Numbered from the stretch's first letter, positions 27,066 through 38,049 are shown. The stretch: 64,000 nucleotides of DNA from Paraburkholderia phenazinium (GCF_900141745.1 NZ_FSRM01000001.1:3968001-4032000), one strand, 5' to 3'. The notes: generated by a model not told the origin, from the letters alone. Translations and numbers: made by a program.

Positions 27066-27593
27066 TTACTTCTTGTAGTTCGCCACGCCTTCCGTGATTT
27101 CCTTGTGGGCGGCTTCGACATCCGCCCAGCCTTCGACCTTCACCCACTTGCCCTTTTCGAGCGCCTTGTATTGCTCGAAGAAGTGCTTGATCTGGTCTTT
27201 CAGGTACGACGGCACGTCGTCAATCGACTTCAGGGTTGCCGTCATCGGGCAGACCTTGTCGTGCGGCACGGCGATCAGCTTGGCGTCGACGCCCGATTCG
27301 TCCGTCATCTGCAGCATGCCGAGCGCGCGCGCGCGCACCACCGAGCCGGCCAGCAGCGGAAACGGCGTGATCACCAGCACGTCGACCGGGTCGCCGTCGC
27401 CCGACAGCGTTTGCGGAATGAAGCCGTAGTTAGCCGGATAGCGCATACCCGTGCTGATGAAACGGTCGACGACGAGCAGGCCCAGATCCTTGTCTGCCTC
27501 GTACTTCACCGGATCGCTTTGCGCCGGGATTTCGATGATGACGTTGAAATCTTGCGGAAGGTCTTTGCCTGCGGGTACGTGATTGAAGCTCAT
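27066..27593 (-). CDS. ppa: Inorganic pyrophosphatase
   Basis: The 175-residue enzyme matches the size of the bacterial family I pyrophosphatase. Key features are KYEADKDLG, YPANYGFIP and the metal-binding block DGDPVDVLV with its three Asp residues, then PHDKVCPM. It hydrolyses pyrophosphate to drive biosynthetic reactions in the cytoplasm. I chose ATG 27593 (MSFNHVPAG), preceded by GAGAG; the frame runs on upstream without homology. Confidence 0.96.
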   Translation of the reverse strand: MSFNHVPAGKDLPQDFNVIIEIPAQSDPVKYEADKDLGLLVVDRFISTGMRYPANYGFIPQTLSGDGDPVDVLVITPFPLLAGSVVRARALGMLQMTDESGVDAKLIAVPHDKVCPMTATLKSIDDVPSYLKDQIKHFFEQYKALEKGKWVKVEGWADVEAAHKEITEGVANYKK

Positions 27594-27865
27594 GAGCGCT
27601 CTCTGAACAGGATGAAATTCGGAACACGGCGCGCGATACGGCGTCTGACCTGGATCGGACGCGGCACAGCGGACCGGAAGTGCGGAATACGCCATTATAG
27701 CCAATCGGCCGATGGCACCTCCGTGACGATCGGCGCGATAATCGTTGGAACCGTGCTTTCGGACGCAGACGAAGTCGCACTTGCAGCAATGATTGCAGCC
27801 GTGACCGCAACCGCGGCCACGGGCGCGTCAGAAGCCGTTCCAAGACTTTTCAGCCAGGAGCATGC

Positions 27866-29305
27866 ATGGAAGAAGCCAAACACTTCATCGGCAGCGAATG
27901 GGTCGCCCCTGCCGGCGGCGAGACGATTCCTGTGCTCGATCCCTCGGACGGACAGCCGTTCACGCAGTTAGCCCGTGGCAGCGCCGCGGATATCGATGCC
28001 GCCGTGCAGGCCGCGCGCAAAGCCTTCGATGGCGCATGGGGCGCCACCAGCGCAGCCGACCGGGGACGGGTGCTGTACCGGCTATCCACGCTGGTGGCCG
28101 CGAATCACGAAGAGCTCGCGCAACTCGAAGCGCGCGACACCGGCAAACCATTGCGCCAGGCGCGCGCAGACGCGACAGCACTGGCCCGCTACTTCGAGTT
28201 TTACGCGGGCGCCGCCGACAAGCTGCACGGCGAGACACTTCCCTATCAGAACGGCTACACGGTTTTCACGGTGCGCGAACCGCACGGTGTGACCGGCCAC
28301 ATCGTGCCGTGGAATTACCCGATGCAGATTTTCGGCCGCAGCGTCGGCGCGGCGCTCGCGACAGGCAACGCGTGCGTCGTCAAGCCCGCTGAGGACGCTT
28401 GCCTGTCGGTGCTACGCGTCGCCGAGCTGGCTGCCGAAGCCGGCTTGCCGGCCGGCGCGCTAAATATCGTCACGGGCTACGGCCACGAGGCGGGCGCCGC
28501 GCTCGCGCGCCACGCCGGGATCGACCACATCTCGTTTACCGGCTCGCCGCAGACAGGCAAGGCCGTCACGCAGATGGCCGCGGAAAACCACGTGCCCGTC
28601 ACCTTGGAACTGGGCGGCAAGTCACCGCAAATCGTGTTCGCCGATGCCGATCTCCACGCCGCGGTCCCTGTGCTGGTGTCCGCTATCGTGCAGAACGCTG
28701 GGCAGACCTGTTCGGCGGGCAGCCGCGTGCTGATCGAGCGGGCCATTTACGAGCCGTTGCTCGATAAGCTCGCCACGGCGTTCAATGCGCTCCGTGTCGG
28801 GCCCTCGCATGCGGACCTCGACTGTGGACCGCTCATCAGCGCGAAGCAACAGCGGCGCGTATGGGATTTTCTCGACGATGCGCAGCACGACGGTATTCCG
28901 ATGGCAGCGCACGGCGAGGTGATTCACGAGGCGCCGGAAACCGGCTTCTATCAGGCACCGACCCTGCTGCGCGATGTGCCTCCGGCCCATCGTCTGGCAC
29001 GCGAAGAAGTGTTCGGACCCGTGCTGGCCGCGATGGCCTTCACCGACGAAGACGAAGCCGTGGCACTCGCGAACGGCACGCTGTACGGACTCGTCGCCGG
29101 CATCTGGACGCGCGACGGCGGGCGCCAGTTACGGCTCGCGAGGCGTGTGCGCTCGGGCCAGGTGTTTATCAACAACTATGGCGCGGGAGGCGGCGTCGAA
29201 TTGCCGTTTGGCGGCGTCAAGCATTCGGGGCATGGCCGCGAAAAAGGGTTTGAAGCGCTGTACGGTTTTACAGTGCTGAAGACGGTCGCGATCCGGCACG
29301 GCTAG
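27866..29305 (+). CDS. Aldehyde dehydrogenase family protein
   Basis: A 479-residue NAD(P)-dependent aldehyde dehydrogenase with the catalytic Glu in LELGGKSP (around residue 250), catalytic Cys in QNAGQTCSAGSR (around 285), cofactor-site PWNYPMQIF and the terminal PFGGVKHSGHGREKG. AGGAG six bases before the ATG sets the start at 27866. It is followed by an SDR oxidoreductase about 100 bases later, so the pair may oxidise an alcohol through an aldehyde to an acid. The sequence does not reveal the substrate (betaine-aldehyde- or gamma-aminobutyraldehyde-type are possible). Confidence 0.92.
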   Translation: MEEAKHFIGSEWVAPAGGETIPVLDPSDGQPFTQLARGSAADIDAAVQAARKAFDGAWGATSAADRGRVLYRLSTLVAANHEELAQLEARDTGKPLRQARADATALARYFEFYAGAADKLHGETLPYQNGYTVFTVREPHGVTGHIVPWNYPMQIFGRSVGAALATGNACVVKPAEDACLSVLRVAELAAEAGLPAGALNIVTGYGHEAGAALARHAGIDHISFTGSPQTGKAVTQMAAENHVPVTLELGGKSPQIVFADADLHAAVPVLVSAIVQNAGQTCSAGSRVLIERAIYEPLLDKLATAFNALRVGPSHADLDCGPLISAKQQRRVWDFLDDAQHDGIPMAAHGEVIHEAPETGFYQAPTLLRDVPPAHRLAREEVFGPVLAAMAFTDEDEAVALANGTLYGLVAGIWTRDGGRQLRLARRVRSGQVFINNYGAGGGVELPFGGVKHSGHGREKGFEALYGFTVLKTVAIRHG

Positions 29306-29411
29306 CCGGCCTGCAGGCCCGACCACGCTAACCGTCAACGTAATGAACGCACCGCAGGCACGAATGCACGAATGCAGCACGGAACGCATCAGCAACGACA
29401 ACGGAGACATC

Positions 29412-30170
29412 ATGCGCTTGAGAGGTAAAACGGCCATCGTCACGGGTGGCGGCTCGGGTTTCGGCGAAGGCATTGCGAAGACCTACGCGCGCGAAGGCGC
29501 GAACGTGGTAGTGAACGATCTGAACGGCGCGACAGCCGAGCGCGTCGCGAGCGAAATCGCGCTGGCGGGCGGCAAGGCCATCGCGGTAGCCGGCGACGTC
29601 ACCCGCAGCGACGACTGGACCCGTCTGCGCGAAGCCGCGCTAGAAGATTTCGGCAGCGTCCAGGTGGTCGTCAACAATGCGGGTACGACCCACCGCAACA
29701 AGCCCATCCTCGATGTGAGCGAGGCCGAGTTCGACCGCGTCTATGCGGTCAACGTGAAGAGCATCTATTGGAGCGTGCAGGCGTTCGTGCCGTATTTCCG
29801 CGAGCAAGGCGGCGGCGTGTTCATCAACATCGCCTCGACGGCGGGCGTGCGGCCCCGCCCTGGCCTCGTCTGGTACAACGGCAGCAAGGGCGCGGTGATC
29901 ATCGCCAGCAAGTCGCTCGCCGTCGAACTGGGACCGGACCGTATCCGCGTGAACTGCGTCAACCCGGTAATGGGCGAAACCGGCCTGCTATCCGAGTTCA
30001 TGGGCGTCGAAGACACGCCCGAGAATCGCAAGCGCTTCCTGGCTGGAATTCCGCTTGGACGCCTGTCGACGCCGCAAGACATCGCCAATGCCTGTCTCTA
30101 TCTGGCATCGGATGAAGCGGAGTTCATTACCGGCACATGCCTGGAGGTGGACGGCGGGCGTTGTGTGTAG
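29412..30170 (+). CDS. SDR-family oxidoreductase
   Basis: The 252-residue classical short-chain dehydrogenase shows the cofactor loop TGGGSGFGEGIA, NNAG, the catalytic Ser in NIASTAGV and the YNGSK (YxxxK) motif, and the C-terminal GTCLEVDGG. Asn-Asp after the second strand (VVNDLNG) suggests NAD rather than NADP. I chose ATG 29412, six bases after GGAGA; an upstream ATG at 29343 lacks a ribosome site. It probably follows the aldehyde dehydrogenase in one transcript. The substrate is unknown. Confidence 0.9.
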   Translation: MRLRGKTAIVTGGGSGFGEGIAKTYAREGANVVVNDLNGATAERVASEIALAGGKAIAVAGDVTRSDDWTRLREAALEDFGSVQVVVNNAGTTHRNKPILDVSEAEFDRVYAVNVKSIYWSVQAFVPYFREQGGGVFINIASTAGVRPRPGLVWYNGSKGAVIIASKSLAVELGPDRIRVNCVNPVMGETGLLSEFMGVEDTPENRKRFLAGIPLGRLSTPQDIANACLYLASDEAEFITGTCLEVDGGRCV

Positions 30171-30215
30171 ATGAACGGGGCGCGACCTGAACAGGCCAGC
30201 GCCCACCGCGGATTG

Positions 30216-31406
30216 TTAAACCACGTTCATTGCGAGCGCGCTTTCCCGATAGTGCTGGCTCGCCTTGTCCGCGTCGCCAAGCTGCTCGTGCAAGCGTGCC
30301 AGCGCACGATGCGAACGGATCTTCAGGGTTTCGTTGTCGGCCAGCTTGAGCGCCGTCTCGAGGAACGACTGTGCCTTGCCCCACAGCTGCTGATGCAGAC
30401 ACAGGCGTCCCAGCGTGAACATCAGATCGGCATCCTCCGGACGCTCCTTCTGCCATGCTTCGGCCTTCTGGATCAGCGGCAGCGCATCGCCACCTGCCGT
30501 GTCCGGATAGCGGCGCAGCAGACGTGCGTCCCAGTTCTGCGCCAGCGCTTCCTCGACGATCTTGCGTGCGTCCTGCGGACGGTTGAGCGTCACCAGCAGT
30601 TCAGCGGCGAGATCGGCCAGGCGCGGCGAATGCCGCTCGGTCGGCGAGAGCGAATGCCACAACTCCAGCAGCGCATCGGCATTGTGACGCCGGTCGCGCA
30701 ACAGATTCTCCGCCGCGAGCTGGCGCAAACGCACCGCCACAGCCGGGTGAATCGCCTCGCGCTTCTCCAGCGTCTTGACGAGCTTGAGCACTTCGCTCCA
30801 GTTCTTCAACTGCTGCTGCGCGCGCAACATGATCTGCTGCGCATGAATCCGCCGCGCGCCTTGCGACTGCATCTCCGTGAGCGCGGTCAGCGCGCCGTCC
30901 GCATCGCGGCCGTCCGCGCGCATGTCCGCGGTCGCCATCAGACGTGCGTCCTGCCAGTCGGCCTCATCGATCTGCGAAAGCCATTCGTCGCGCCGCGCGT
31001 ATTCGCGCATGCGGTGCGCCGCCGTGGCCGCAACAAGGCCCGCCGCACCCTTGTTGTCGCCGTTGGCAAGCGCGTCGCGCGCCGCTTTTTCAGCACGCGA
31101 GAAACGTCCCGCGTACAGATTGCCGATGGCATCACGCAGCGCCGCGTGCGCCTTCACCACTCGCGAGCGGGCCCGGTAAGCAGCCACGCGCTGCGGCATG
31201 CGCCAGATGTTGCGCACGATGCGCAGCAACGCATACACGAGGATAAACAGCACCACGAGCGCGACCACGAACAGGTTCAGCGACACGTCCACACGATACG
31301 GCGGATAGACGAGCAGCACCTGCCCCGTATCAAAACGTCCCACCGTCGCCAACGCCACCGCGATGACAAATAACAACGCCAGCCAGATAAGTCCCCGGAT
31401 CGCCAT
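30216..31406 (-). CDS. hemY: HemY-family membrane protein with TPR-like repeats
   Basis: The 396-residue protein has two hydrophobic segments near its N-terminus (GLIWLALLFVIAVALATVG and LFVVALVVLFILVYALL), then YRARSRVVKAHAALRDAIGNLYAGRFSRAEKAA typical of HemY, and helical TPR-like repeats to the end. It is encoded after hemDX with only two bases between. This HemY is not the Bacillus protoporphyrinogen oxidase; its role in tetrapyrrole synthesis in proteobacteria is unclear but it is consistently linked to hemCDX. Confidence 0.93.
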   Translation of the reverse strand: MAIRGLIWLALLFVIAVALATVGRFDTGQVLLVYPPYRVDVSLNLFVVALVVLFILVYALLRIVRNIWRMPQRVAAYRARSRVVKAHAALRDAIGNLYAGRFSRAEKAARDALANGDNKGAAGLVAATAAHRMREYARRDEWLSQIDEADWQDARLMATADMRADGRDADGALTALTEMQSQGARRIHAQQIMLRAQQQLKNWSEVLKLVKTLEKREAIHPAVAVRLRQLAAENLLRDRRHNADALLELWHSLSPTERHSPRLADLAAELLVTLNRPQDARKIVEEALAQNWDARLLRRYPDTAGGDALPLIQKAEAWQKERPEDADLMFTLGRLCLHQQLWGKAQSFLETALKLADNETLKIRSHRALARLHEQLGDADKASQHYRESALAMNVV

Positions 31407-31408
31407 GA

Positions 31409-33421
31409 TTAACTCCGGCTCCGGTATTGGTTGACGGCCTGCAGGCTCGTGTTCAGGTTCGGCACTTCCACCGCCGCCGAGCCGTCGTCCACTTCCTTCA
31501 CCAACTCACGCACGGTTTGCGTGCGTTTGGAGGCGTTGTCGAAGTAGCGCGCGAGCGCTGCGTCGGCAGCGTGCAGGTCCGACTTCAGCGTGGTCTGGTT
31601 ACGAGAAAGCAACGCGAGGCGCGCCGAAAGCAGGCGCAGTTTCAGATTCTCGCGCAGGAAATAGCCTTGATCCGGCGTGACCAGCATCGCGTCCGCATTG
31701 TCGATGCGACGCACTTGCACGAGGCTCGTCAACTGCTGGGCGATACCCGCCGAGAACACCTGCCACCATACCTTCCAACGCGGCTCGCCGGTGGCCGCTG
31801 CGACCTTCGCGGTATCGGCGGGCGCAGTGGCCTGCGGCACGGTGTGAGCGGTCAGCGCTTCACCGTCCAGCGGCAACGTGTCAACCTGGTCGATCGCGTT
31901 GTCGAGCTTGATGGCAAGACCCGTGAGATCAGTCGACGGCGCGGACTTCAGTTTGTCGATGTCCTCCGCAATCGCCTTGCGCACGGCCATGACCTGCGCG
32001 CCGTCAGAGGCCGCGAGTCGCGTATCGGCGCTTTGCAGTGCGAACAGCGCCAGTTGCGTGTTACCCGTCAGTTGCAACTGCTGGCTCGCGGCCGACAGCA
32101 TCTGCCCCACTTCGGCGAGCGTCCAGTCGTCGCGATTGCGCGCGAGGTCCGCGTACTGTTGTTGCAGCGCCTGCTCGGCCTGCTGCGCGTCGGTCAGCTT
32201 GCCCTCGAGTTGCGACATCTGCGAATCGATCTCGTGAACGGTCGACACCGCCTGGTCCGTCTTCACGCTCAGTGCAGCAGTTTGCGCGTCGTTGGCCTGC
32301 TGCCGTTGCGTCAATTGCTGATCGAGCCTGATGAGCTTCCGGTTGAGCGTGATGCCGCCCGCAACCGCCGCACAGACAATGATCACGATGACCAACCACA
32401 GCAGCGGTCCGCCCGCGCTGCGGCGCGGCTGCTGCGCTTCGTAGGGCGTGAAGGGGGGATTGGGCGGCAACGCAGCGGTCGCAGCCGGCTGGGGGGAGGT
32501 GTTCGTGGGAGCGTTCGATTCAGTCATGCGTGAGTGAGCCGGGTTGGTCGGTACCGGTTGAACAACGGGAGGTACGGCTAAAAGCAAGGTATGGGCAATG
32601 CGCTCATCGCCCGCACCGGACACCGTAATGCTATCAAAACCCAGTCCCCGCGCGGTCTGCGCGATGCGTGGGTGCGGCGCGACGAGCGTGGCGCGCTTCA
32701 ATTGAGCGATTTCGCCAGCGTTCAGGTGCTCGTGCGCGAGTTCGTCGAGATTGCGCACGCCTTCGGAACTGGTGATGAGCCACGCATGCGGTTCGCCCGC
32801 CAGCAGCTCATGCACCCGGCTCCAGGCGCCGATGGATGGCTCCGGCACGAGCCGCCGGTAAGCTGCGACGGTTTCCACTTCTACGCCGCCCTCACGCAGA
32901 CGATCGGCCAGCCATTCGCGACCGCCGTCGCCGCGCACGATCAGCACGCGCTTGCCTTCCAGCGAGGTCGCACCGAACGAGGCGTCGATGGCCGCGAAGA
33001 GCGCCTCCGAATCGAAGCGCGCCACGTCGTCATCCGCCCCAGCCGATGGAGTAATCACGCGGTACGCCGGTGCCTCGACGCCGTGACGCGCCAGCGCCGC
33101 GACGCTGCCCGGCCCCACGACACCGACCGGCAGCGCGTGCGGCCAGATCGAGTCGAACTCCGCAAACGCGTAGTCGACGGCGTTGGGCGAGACGAACACC
33201 ACCAGCGCGTAACGTTCGAGCGCGACCAACGCTGCCTGCAACGGCGCCACGTCTTCGACGGGCACGATCTCGATCAGCGGGAATTCGAGCGTGGCGATGC
33301 CGGCCGCGTCCAGTTGCGCCGCGAGCGCGGTCGACTGCCCCGCGGGACGCGTGATCACAACCGTATACCGCGTCTTGCCAGACGAGTTGGGGGACGAGTT
33401 GCCGCCTGTTTGCGCCGTCAT
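31409..33421 (-). CDS. hemDX: Fused uroporphyrinogen-III synthase / HemX membrane protein
   Basis: The 670-residue product joins two normally separate proteins. Residues about 20-275 are HemD (VITRPAGQ at the start, later ITSSEGVRNL), which cyclises hydroxymethylbilane. A Pro/Thr-rich linker and a membrane helix (LLWLVIVIIVCAAVAGGI) follow, and then a coiled-coil HemX domain with LIRLDQQLTQRQQ and many Gln-rich heptads. The ATG at 33421 shares a base with the hemC stop (TGATG); a GTG one codon earlier is possible. The order hemC-hemDX-hemY is an operon. Fusions of this kind are known in Burkholderiales. Confidence 0.92.
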   Translation of the reverse strand: MTAQTGGNSSPNSSGKTRYTVVITRPAGQSTALAAQLDAAGIATLEFPLIEIVPVEDVAPLQAALVALERYALVVFVSPNAVDYAFAEFDSIWPHALPVGVVGPGSVAALARHGVEAPAYRVITPSAGADDDVARFDSEALFAAIDASFGATSLEGKRVLIVRGDGGREWLADRLREGGVEVETVAAYRRLVPEPSIGAWSRVHELLAGEPHAWLITSSEGVRNLDELAHEHLNAGEIAQLKRATLVAPHPRIAQTARGLGFDSITVSGAGDERIAHTLLLAVPPVVQPVPTNPAHSRMTESNAPTNTSPQPAATAALPPNPPFTPYEAQQPRRSAGGPLLWLVIVIIVCAAVAGGITLNRKLIRLDQQLTQRQQANDAQTAALSVKTDQAVSTVHEIDSQMSQLEGKLTDAQQAEQALQQQYADLARNRDDWTLAEVGQMLSAASQQLQLTGNTQLALFALQSADTRLAASDGAQVMAVRKAIAEDIDKLKSAPSTDLTGLAIKLDNAIDQVDTLPLDGEALTAHTVPQATAPADTAKVAAATGEPRWKVWWQVFSAGIAQQLTSLVQVRRIDNADAMLVTPDQGYFLRENLKLRLLSARLALLSRNQTTLKSDLHAADAALARYFDNASKRTQTVRELVKEVDDGSAAVEVPNLNTSLQAVNQYRSRS

Positions 33422-34404
33422 CACGTGCCGGTCGCCGGACCGCTCGCCGTGCTGAGCGCGCGGACGATTTCAAGCGCGCCTTGTTCTTCGAGCGCGTTCG
33501 CCACCGCGCGGCCCAACTGCAGCGCGCGTTCGACAGTGGGCGCCGGCGCCGATGCATGGGCGCTCAGCACCTGCTGGCCGTCAGGCGTCGCGACGATGCC
33601 GCGTAGATGCAGCGCGCCGTCGCGCCAGGTGGCGTACGCCGCGAGCGGCACTTCGCAACTGCCGCCGAGCGCACGCGACACCATCCGCTCGGCCTCGACT
33701 GCCGCAGCGGTGTGCTCGTGATGCAGCGGCGCAAGCCATGCCGCGAGTTCGGGCCGTCCGGCGCGAATCTCGATACCAAGCGCACCCTGCCCGGCTGCCG
33801 GCAAACTATCCGCGGGATCGAGCAACGCCCGAATCCGCTCGCCCAGACCGAGGCGCTTTAGCCCCGCCGCAGCCAGGATGATCGCCGCATAGTCGCCACG
33901 GTCGAGTTTCGCGAGGCGCGTATCGAGGTTGCCGCGCAACGGCTGCACGACAAGCTGCGGATAACGCGCACGCAGCATCGACTCGCGGCGCAGGCTGGAG
34001 GTGCCGACCACGCTGCCTGCAGGCAACGCGGCAAGCGAGTCATAGGCGTTCGACACGAAGGCGTCGCGCGGATCTTCGCGCTCCATGATGGTGGACAGCT
34101 CGAAGCCCGCCGGCAGCTCCATGGGCACGTCTTTGAGCGAATGAACCGCCAGATCGGCACGGCCATCGGCCAGCGCGTTCTCCAGTTCCTTCACGAACAG
34201 GCCCTTCCCCCCCACCTTCGATAAGGTGCGATCGAGAATTTGATCGCCGCGTGTCGTCATCCCGAGGATTTTTACGTCACAAGATGGATATAATTTGTGC
34301 AGCGCACACCGTACGTGCTCTGCCTGCCACATCGCAAGGCGGCTTTCCCGCGAAGCGATGATCAGGGTGGAGGGCGGTGGCGCCGAAAGCGTCTCGGAAT
34401 TCAT
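33421..34404 (-). CDS. hemC: Porphobilinogen deaminase (hydroxymethylbilane synthase)
   Basis: The 327-residue enzyme joins four porphobilinogens. It has [44 protein letters not shown] and the dipyrromethane-cofactor Cys in [10 protein letters not shown]. The ATG at 34404 begins a short non-conserved lead of about 12 residues. It is the first gene of the hemC-hemDX-hemY operon, divergent from ppc. Confidence 0.97.
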   Translation of the reverse strand: MNSETLSAPPPSTLIIASRESRLAMWQAEHVRCALHKLYPSCDVKILGMTTRGDQILDRTLSKVGGKGLFVKELENALADGRADLAVHSLKDVPMELPAGFELSTIMEREDPRDAFVSNAYDSLAALPAGSVVGTSSLRRESMLRARYPQLVVQPLRGNLDTRLAKLDRGDYAAIILAAAGLKRLGLGERIRALLDPADSLPAAGQGALGIEIRAGRPELAAWLAPLHHEHTAAAVEAERMVSRALGGSCEVPLAAYATWRDGALHLRGIVATPDGQQVLSAHASAPAPTVERALQLGRAVANALEEQGALEIVRALSTASGPATGT

Positions 34405-34785
34405 TACAAGTTCGGTGGATGACGGGAGGTTATAACAAACAATGTTAGCACGCGCTCCAGCCTTGCTTTATAGGCCAGATGGCTATGCTGGCGCGCCACC
34501 GCTGGAGGAGACAGGCCCGCATGGGCACGCCGCAAATTTCAGCCATAGCGCAGTGTCGCCGTTCACGCACGATCGTTCGCGCGTCAAACGGCATCATGCG
34601 GGATGATGCAATGCGGTGCGCCGCGCAACAGCACTGAGGGGCCGCCTTCTCCCATTTGCCGATGGCCGTGTTTGCCATTGCTCTCGCAGTACCGAAGATT
34701 CTGCAGTTCAAGCGTAGTTGAAGCGCAGTTGCAGTAACAGCAGTTCATCTCTCAATAGACCCTGGCTTCCCTGAGGAAACCCATC
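34405..34785. other. Divergent promoter region of hemC and ppc
   Basis: In these 381 bases, a TATAAC hexamer on the minus strand near 34430 could be the hemC minus-10 element. I found no convincing gene or RNA in the rest. Confidence 0.4.
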
Positions 34786-37700
34786 GTGACGTCTTCCGGA
34801 CCGGCGCGCCCTGCCCGCCGCAACACTGCATCGCTCAACGGTTCTGCGGGTGCGCCCGCAGTTGTTCCTACCGCACCGGCCACGTCCAGCGCCTTATCCA
34901 AACGCGATACGGCAAGCTCTGCCAAAAGCACGCAAGCCGTGAAAACGGGTAAGGCCGCGAAAGCAGGGAAAGGCGATAAGGCCACTGGCAGCGCGAAAGC
35001 CGGCAAAGCCTCGAAGTCCAAGGCCGGCAACGGCACAGCCGCAGCCGCGCCGCTGCACGACGTGTCGAAAGAGACAGCCGTGCCGCCCGCACCGAAAACC
35101 AGCAGCCGCACGCGCGAGGACAAGGACCAGCCGCTCTTCCAGGACATCCGTTATCTGGGACGCCTGCTCGGCGATGTCGTACGCGAGCAGGAAGGCGACG
35201 AGGTGTTCGACGTGGTCGAGACGATCCGTCAGACGGCGGTGCGCTTTCGCCGCGAAGACGACAGCAGCGCCGCGCAGACGCTCGACAAGAAGCTGCGTTC
35301 GCTGAGTCCCGAGCAGACCGTGAGCGTCGTGCGGGCATTCAGCTATTTTTCGCATCTGGCGAACATCGCGGAAGACCGGCACCGCAATCGGCGTCATCGG
35401 ATTCACGCGCTGGCCGGCTCGGCTTCGCAGGGCGGCACGATCGCTTATGCGCTCGAACGTCTGATGGAGGCCAACGCCGCCGCCACGCCGGTGTTGCAGC
35501 AGTTCTTCAACGACGCGCTGATCGTACCGGTGCTGACCGCGCACCCCACTGAAGTGCAGCGCAAGAGCATTCTGGACGCGCAGCACGACATCGCCCGCCT
35601 GCTTGCCGAGCGCGATCAGCCGCTGACCGAGCGCGAGCGTGCCCACAACGAGGCAATGCTGCGCGCCCGCGTCACCTCGCTGTGGCAAACACGGATGTTG
35701 CGCGACGCACGCCTTACCGTGGCCGATGAAATCGAGAACGCACTGTCGTACTACCGCGCGACTTTCCTCGAAGAGATCCCGGCCATGTACGCCGACATCG
35801 AAGCCGCGCTCGCCGAGCATGGTCTCGACGCCCGTTTGCCGCCGTTTTTCCAGATGGGTAGCTGGATCGGCGGCGATCGCGACGGCAATCCGAACGTGAC
35901 CGCAACGACGCTCGAAGAAGCCATCACGCGCCAGGCAGCGGTGATCTTCGAACATTACCTGGAACAGGTGCACAAGCTCGGCGCCGAGCTGTCGATCTCG
36001 AACCTGCTGACGGGCGCAAGCGAGCCGCTCAAGGAACTGGCGAAGGCGTCGCCGGACCAGTCGCCGCATCGCGTCGACGAGCCGTATCGCCGCGCGCTGA
36101 TCGGCATCTACACGCGCCTCGCGGCCAGCGCTCGCGTGCGGCTCGGCGAAGGCGCCGTGCCGTTGCGCAGCGCCGGCCGCGGTGCGGCACCGGTGCGCGC
36201 GCAACCGTACGCAGACTCCGACGCCTTCGTGCGCGACCTGCACGTGCTGATCGATTCGCTCGCGGAGCACCACGGCGCGTCGCTCGCGAGCCCGCGTCTG
36301 TCGCCGCTCGCGCGTGCCGCCGAAGTGTTCGGCTTCCACCTTGCCAGCATCGACTTGCGGCAAAGCTCGGACATCCACGAAGCGGTGATCGCCGAATTGC
36401 TCAAACACGCCGGCGTCGAAGCCGACTACGCCAGCTTGTCCGAAGCCGACAAGCTGCGCGTGCTGCTGGCCGAGCTGGCGCAGCCGCGTTTGCTGCGCTC
36501 GCCGTATCTCGAGTACTCGGATCTGGTCAAGAGCGAGCTGGGCGTGCTCGAAGCTGCCCGCGTGACGCGCGAGAAGTTCGGCGCGCGCGCCGTGCGCAAC
36601 TACATCATTTCGCATACGGAAACGGTCAGCGATCTGGTGGAGGTGATGCTGCTGCAAAAGGAAACCGGCCTGCTGCAAGGGCTGCTCGGCAATGCGCACG
36701 AGCCGGCCAAGGGCGCGCTGATGGTGATCCCGCTGTTCGAGACGATTCCCGATCTGCAAAACGCGCCACACATCATGCGCGATCTGATCGCGCTGCCGGG
36801 CGTCGACACGCTGATCGAACATCAGGGCGGCGAGCAGGAAGTCATGCTCGGCTACTCGGACAGCAATAAGGACGGCGGCTTCCTCACGTCAAACTGGGAG
36901 CTATACCGCGCTGAGCTCGCGCTGGTGTCGCTCTTCAACGAACGTGGCGTGACGCTGCGCCTGTTCCATGGCCGCGGAGGCACAGTCGGACGCGGCGGTG
37001 GCCCGACCTATCAGGCTATCCTGTCGCAACCGCCGGGCACGGTAGACGGCCAGATCCGCCTGACCGAACAGGGCGAAGTGATTGCCAGCAAGTTCGGCAA
37101 CCCGGAAATCGGCCGGCGCAACCTCGAAACCGTGGTCGCCGCGACGCTCGAAGCATCGCTGCTGCCGCACGGCAATACGCCCGCGCAACTGCCGGCCTTC
37201 GAGGAGACCATGCAGCAACTGTCCGATGCCGCGATGGCGTCATACCGCGCGCTGGTCTACGAAACGCCCGGTTTCAAGGAATATTTCTTCGAATCGACGC
37301 CGATTGCGGAGATCGCCGAGCTGAACATTGGCAGCCGTCCCGCGTCGCGCAAACTGCAGGATCCGAAGCAGCGCAAGATCGAAGATCTGCGGGCGATTCC
37401 ATGGGGCTTCTCGTGGGGGCAATGCCGTCTGTTGCTGACGGGCTGGTATGGTTTCGGCAGTGCGGTAGCCGCGCATCTGGACAGCGCACCATCCGAAGCC
37501 GAACGGGCTCGCCGCCTTGGACTGCTGAAGAAGATGCACAAGACGTGGCCATTCTTCGCGAACCTGCTGTCGAACATGGATATGGTGCTGGCAAAGACCG
37601 ACCTCGCGGTTGCCTCGCGCTACGCCGCGCTGGTGAGCGACAAGAAGCTGCGCAAGCACGTGTTCGAGCGCATCGTCGCGGAGTGGGAGCGTACCTCGAA

Positions 37701-37917
37701 GGTGCTCTCCGAAATCACCGGCAAGAACGAACGGCTCGCGGATAACCCGCTGCTGGCGCGCTCAATCAAGAACCGCTTCCCGTACCTCGACCCGCTCAAT
37801 CACTTGCAGGTGGAACTGCTCAAGCGCCACCGTGCGGGCGATTCGAATGCGCGGCTGCGGCGCGGGATTCATCTGACGATCAACGGGATTGCGGCGGGGC
37901 TGCGCAATACGGGTTGA
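34786..37917 (+). CDS. ppc: Phosphoenolpyruvate carboxylase with long N-terminal extension
   Basis: The 1043-residue enzyme makes oxaloacetate from PEP and bicarbonate. Motifs include [13 protein letters not shown] with the catalytic His, [46 protein letters not shown] and the C-terminal [13 protein letters not shown]. It is about 160 residues longer than E. coli Ppc; roughly 107 of these are an Ala/Lys/Ser-rich N-terminal tail before [16 protein letters not shown], where homology begins. The start is GTG 34786 after CTGAGGAA. The tail resembles histone-H1-like Lys/Ala repeats; its effect is unknown. Confidence 0.96.
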   Translation: MTSSGPARPARRNTASLNGSAGAPAVVPTAPATSSALSKRDTASSAKSTQAVKTGKAAKAGKGDKATGSAKAGKASKSKAGNGTAAAAPLHDVSKETAVPPAPKTSSRTREDKDQPLFQDIRYLGRLLGDVVREQEGDEVFDVVETIRQTAVRFRREDDSSAAQTLDKKLRSLSPEQTVSVVRAFSYFSHLANIAEDRHRNRRHRIHALAGSASQGGTIAYALERLMEANAAATPVLQQFFNDALIVPVLTAHPTEVQRKSILDAQHDIARLLAERDQPLTERERAHNEAMLRARVTSLWQTRMLRDARLTVADEIENALSYYRATFLEEIPAMYADIEAALAEHGLDARLPPFFQMGSWIGGDRDGNPNVTATTLEEAITRQAAVIFEHYLEQVHKLGAELSISNLLTGASEPLKELAKASPDQSPHRVDEPYRRALIGIYTRLAASARVRLGEGAVPLRSAGRGAAPVRAQPYADSDAFVRDLHVLIDSLAEHHGASLASPRLSPLARAAEVFGFHLASIDLRQSSDIHEAVIAELLKHAGVEADYASLSEADKLRVLLAELAQPRLLRSPYLEYSDLVKSELGVLEAARVTREKFGARAVRNYIISHTETVSDLVEVMLLQKETGLLQGLLGNAHEPAKGALMVIPLFETIPDLQNAPHIMRDLIALPGVDTLIEHQGGEQEVMLGYSDSNKDGGFLTSNWELYRAELALVSLFNERGVTLRLFHGRGGTVGRGGGPTYQAILSQPPGTVDGQIRLTEQGEVIASKFGNPEIGRRNLETVVAATLEASLLPHGNTPAQLPAFEETMQQLSDAAMASYRALVYETPGFKEYFFESTPIAEIAELNIGSRPASRKLQDPKQRKIEDLRAIPWGFSWGQCRLLLTGWYGFGSAVAAHLDSAPSEAERARRLGLLKKMHKTWPFFANLLSNMDMVLAKTDLAVASRYAALVSDKKLRKHVFERIVAEWERTSKVLSEITGKNERLADNPLLARSIKNRFPYLDPLNHLQVELLKRHRAGDSNARLRRGIHLTINGIAAGLRNTG

Positions 37918-38010
37918 GGGAGTGGCTTGTGGGTCGATGAGACGCCGGTGGCGCAGGCCGCTGGTGGAAGAACCTCTCGCTGGCTTCCTTGGATGACCGA
38001 GCTGGATACT

Positions 38011-38049
38011 CAAAGCGCCCCGTACTGCACAGCAATACGGGGCGCTTTG
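38011..38049 (+). terminator. ppc terminator
   Basis: CAAAGCGCCCCGTA pairs with TACGGGGCGCTTTG around an 11-base loop; the T-run after it is short and interrupted. Confidence 0.75.

Noticed and set aside
27695..27883. Small minus-strand frame upstream of ppa
   Set aside because: It lacks a ribosome site and an ATG, and overlaps the divergent promoter region and aldehyde dehydrogenase start.
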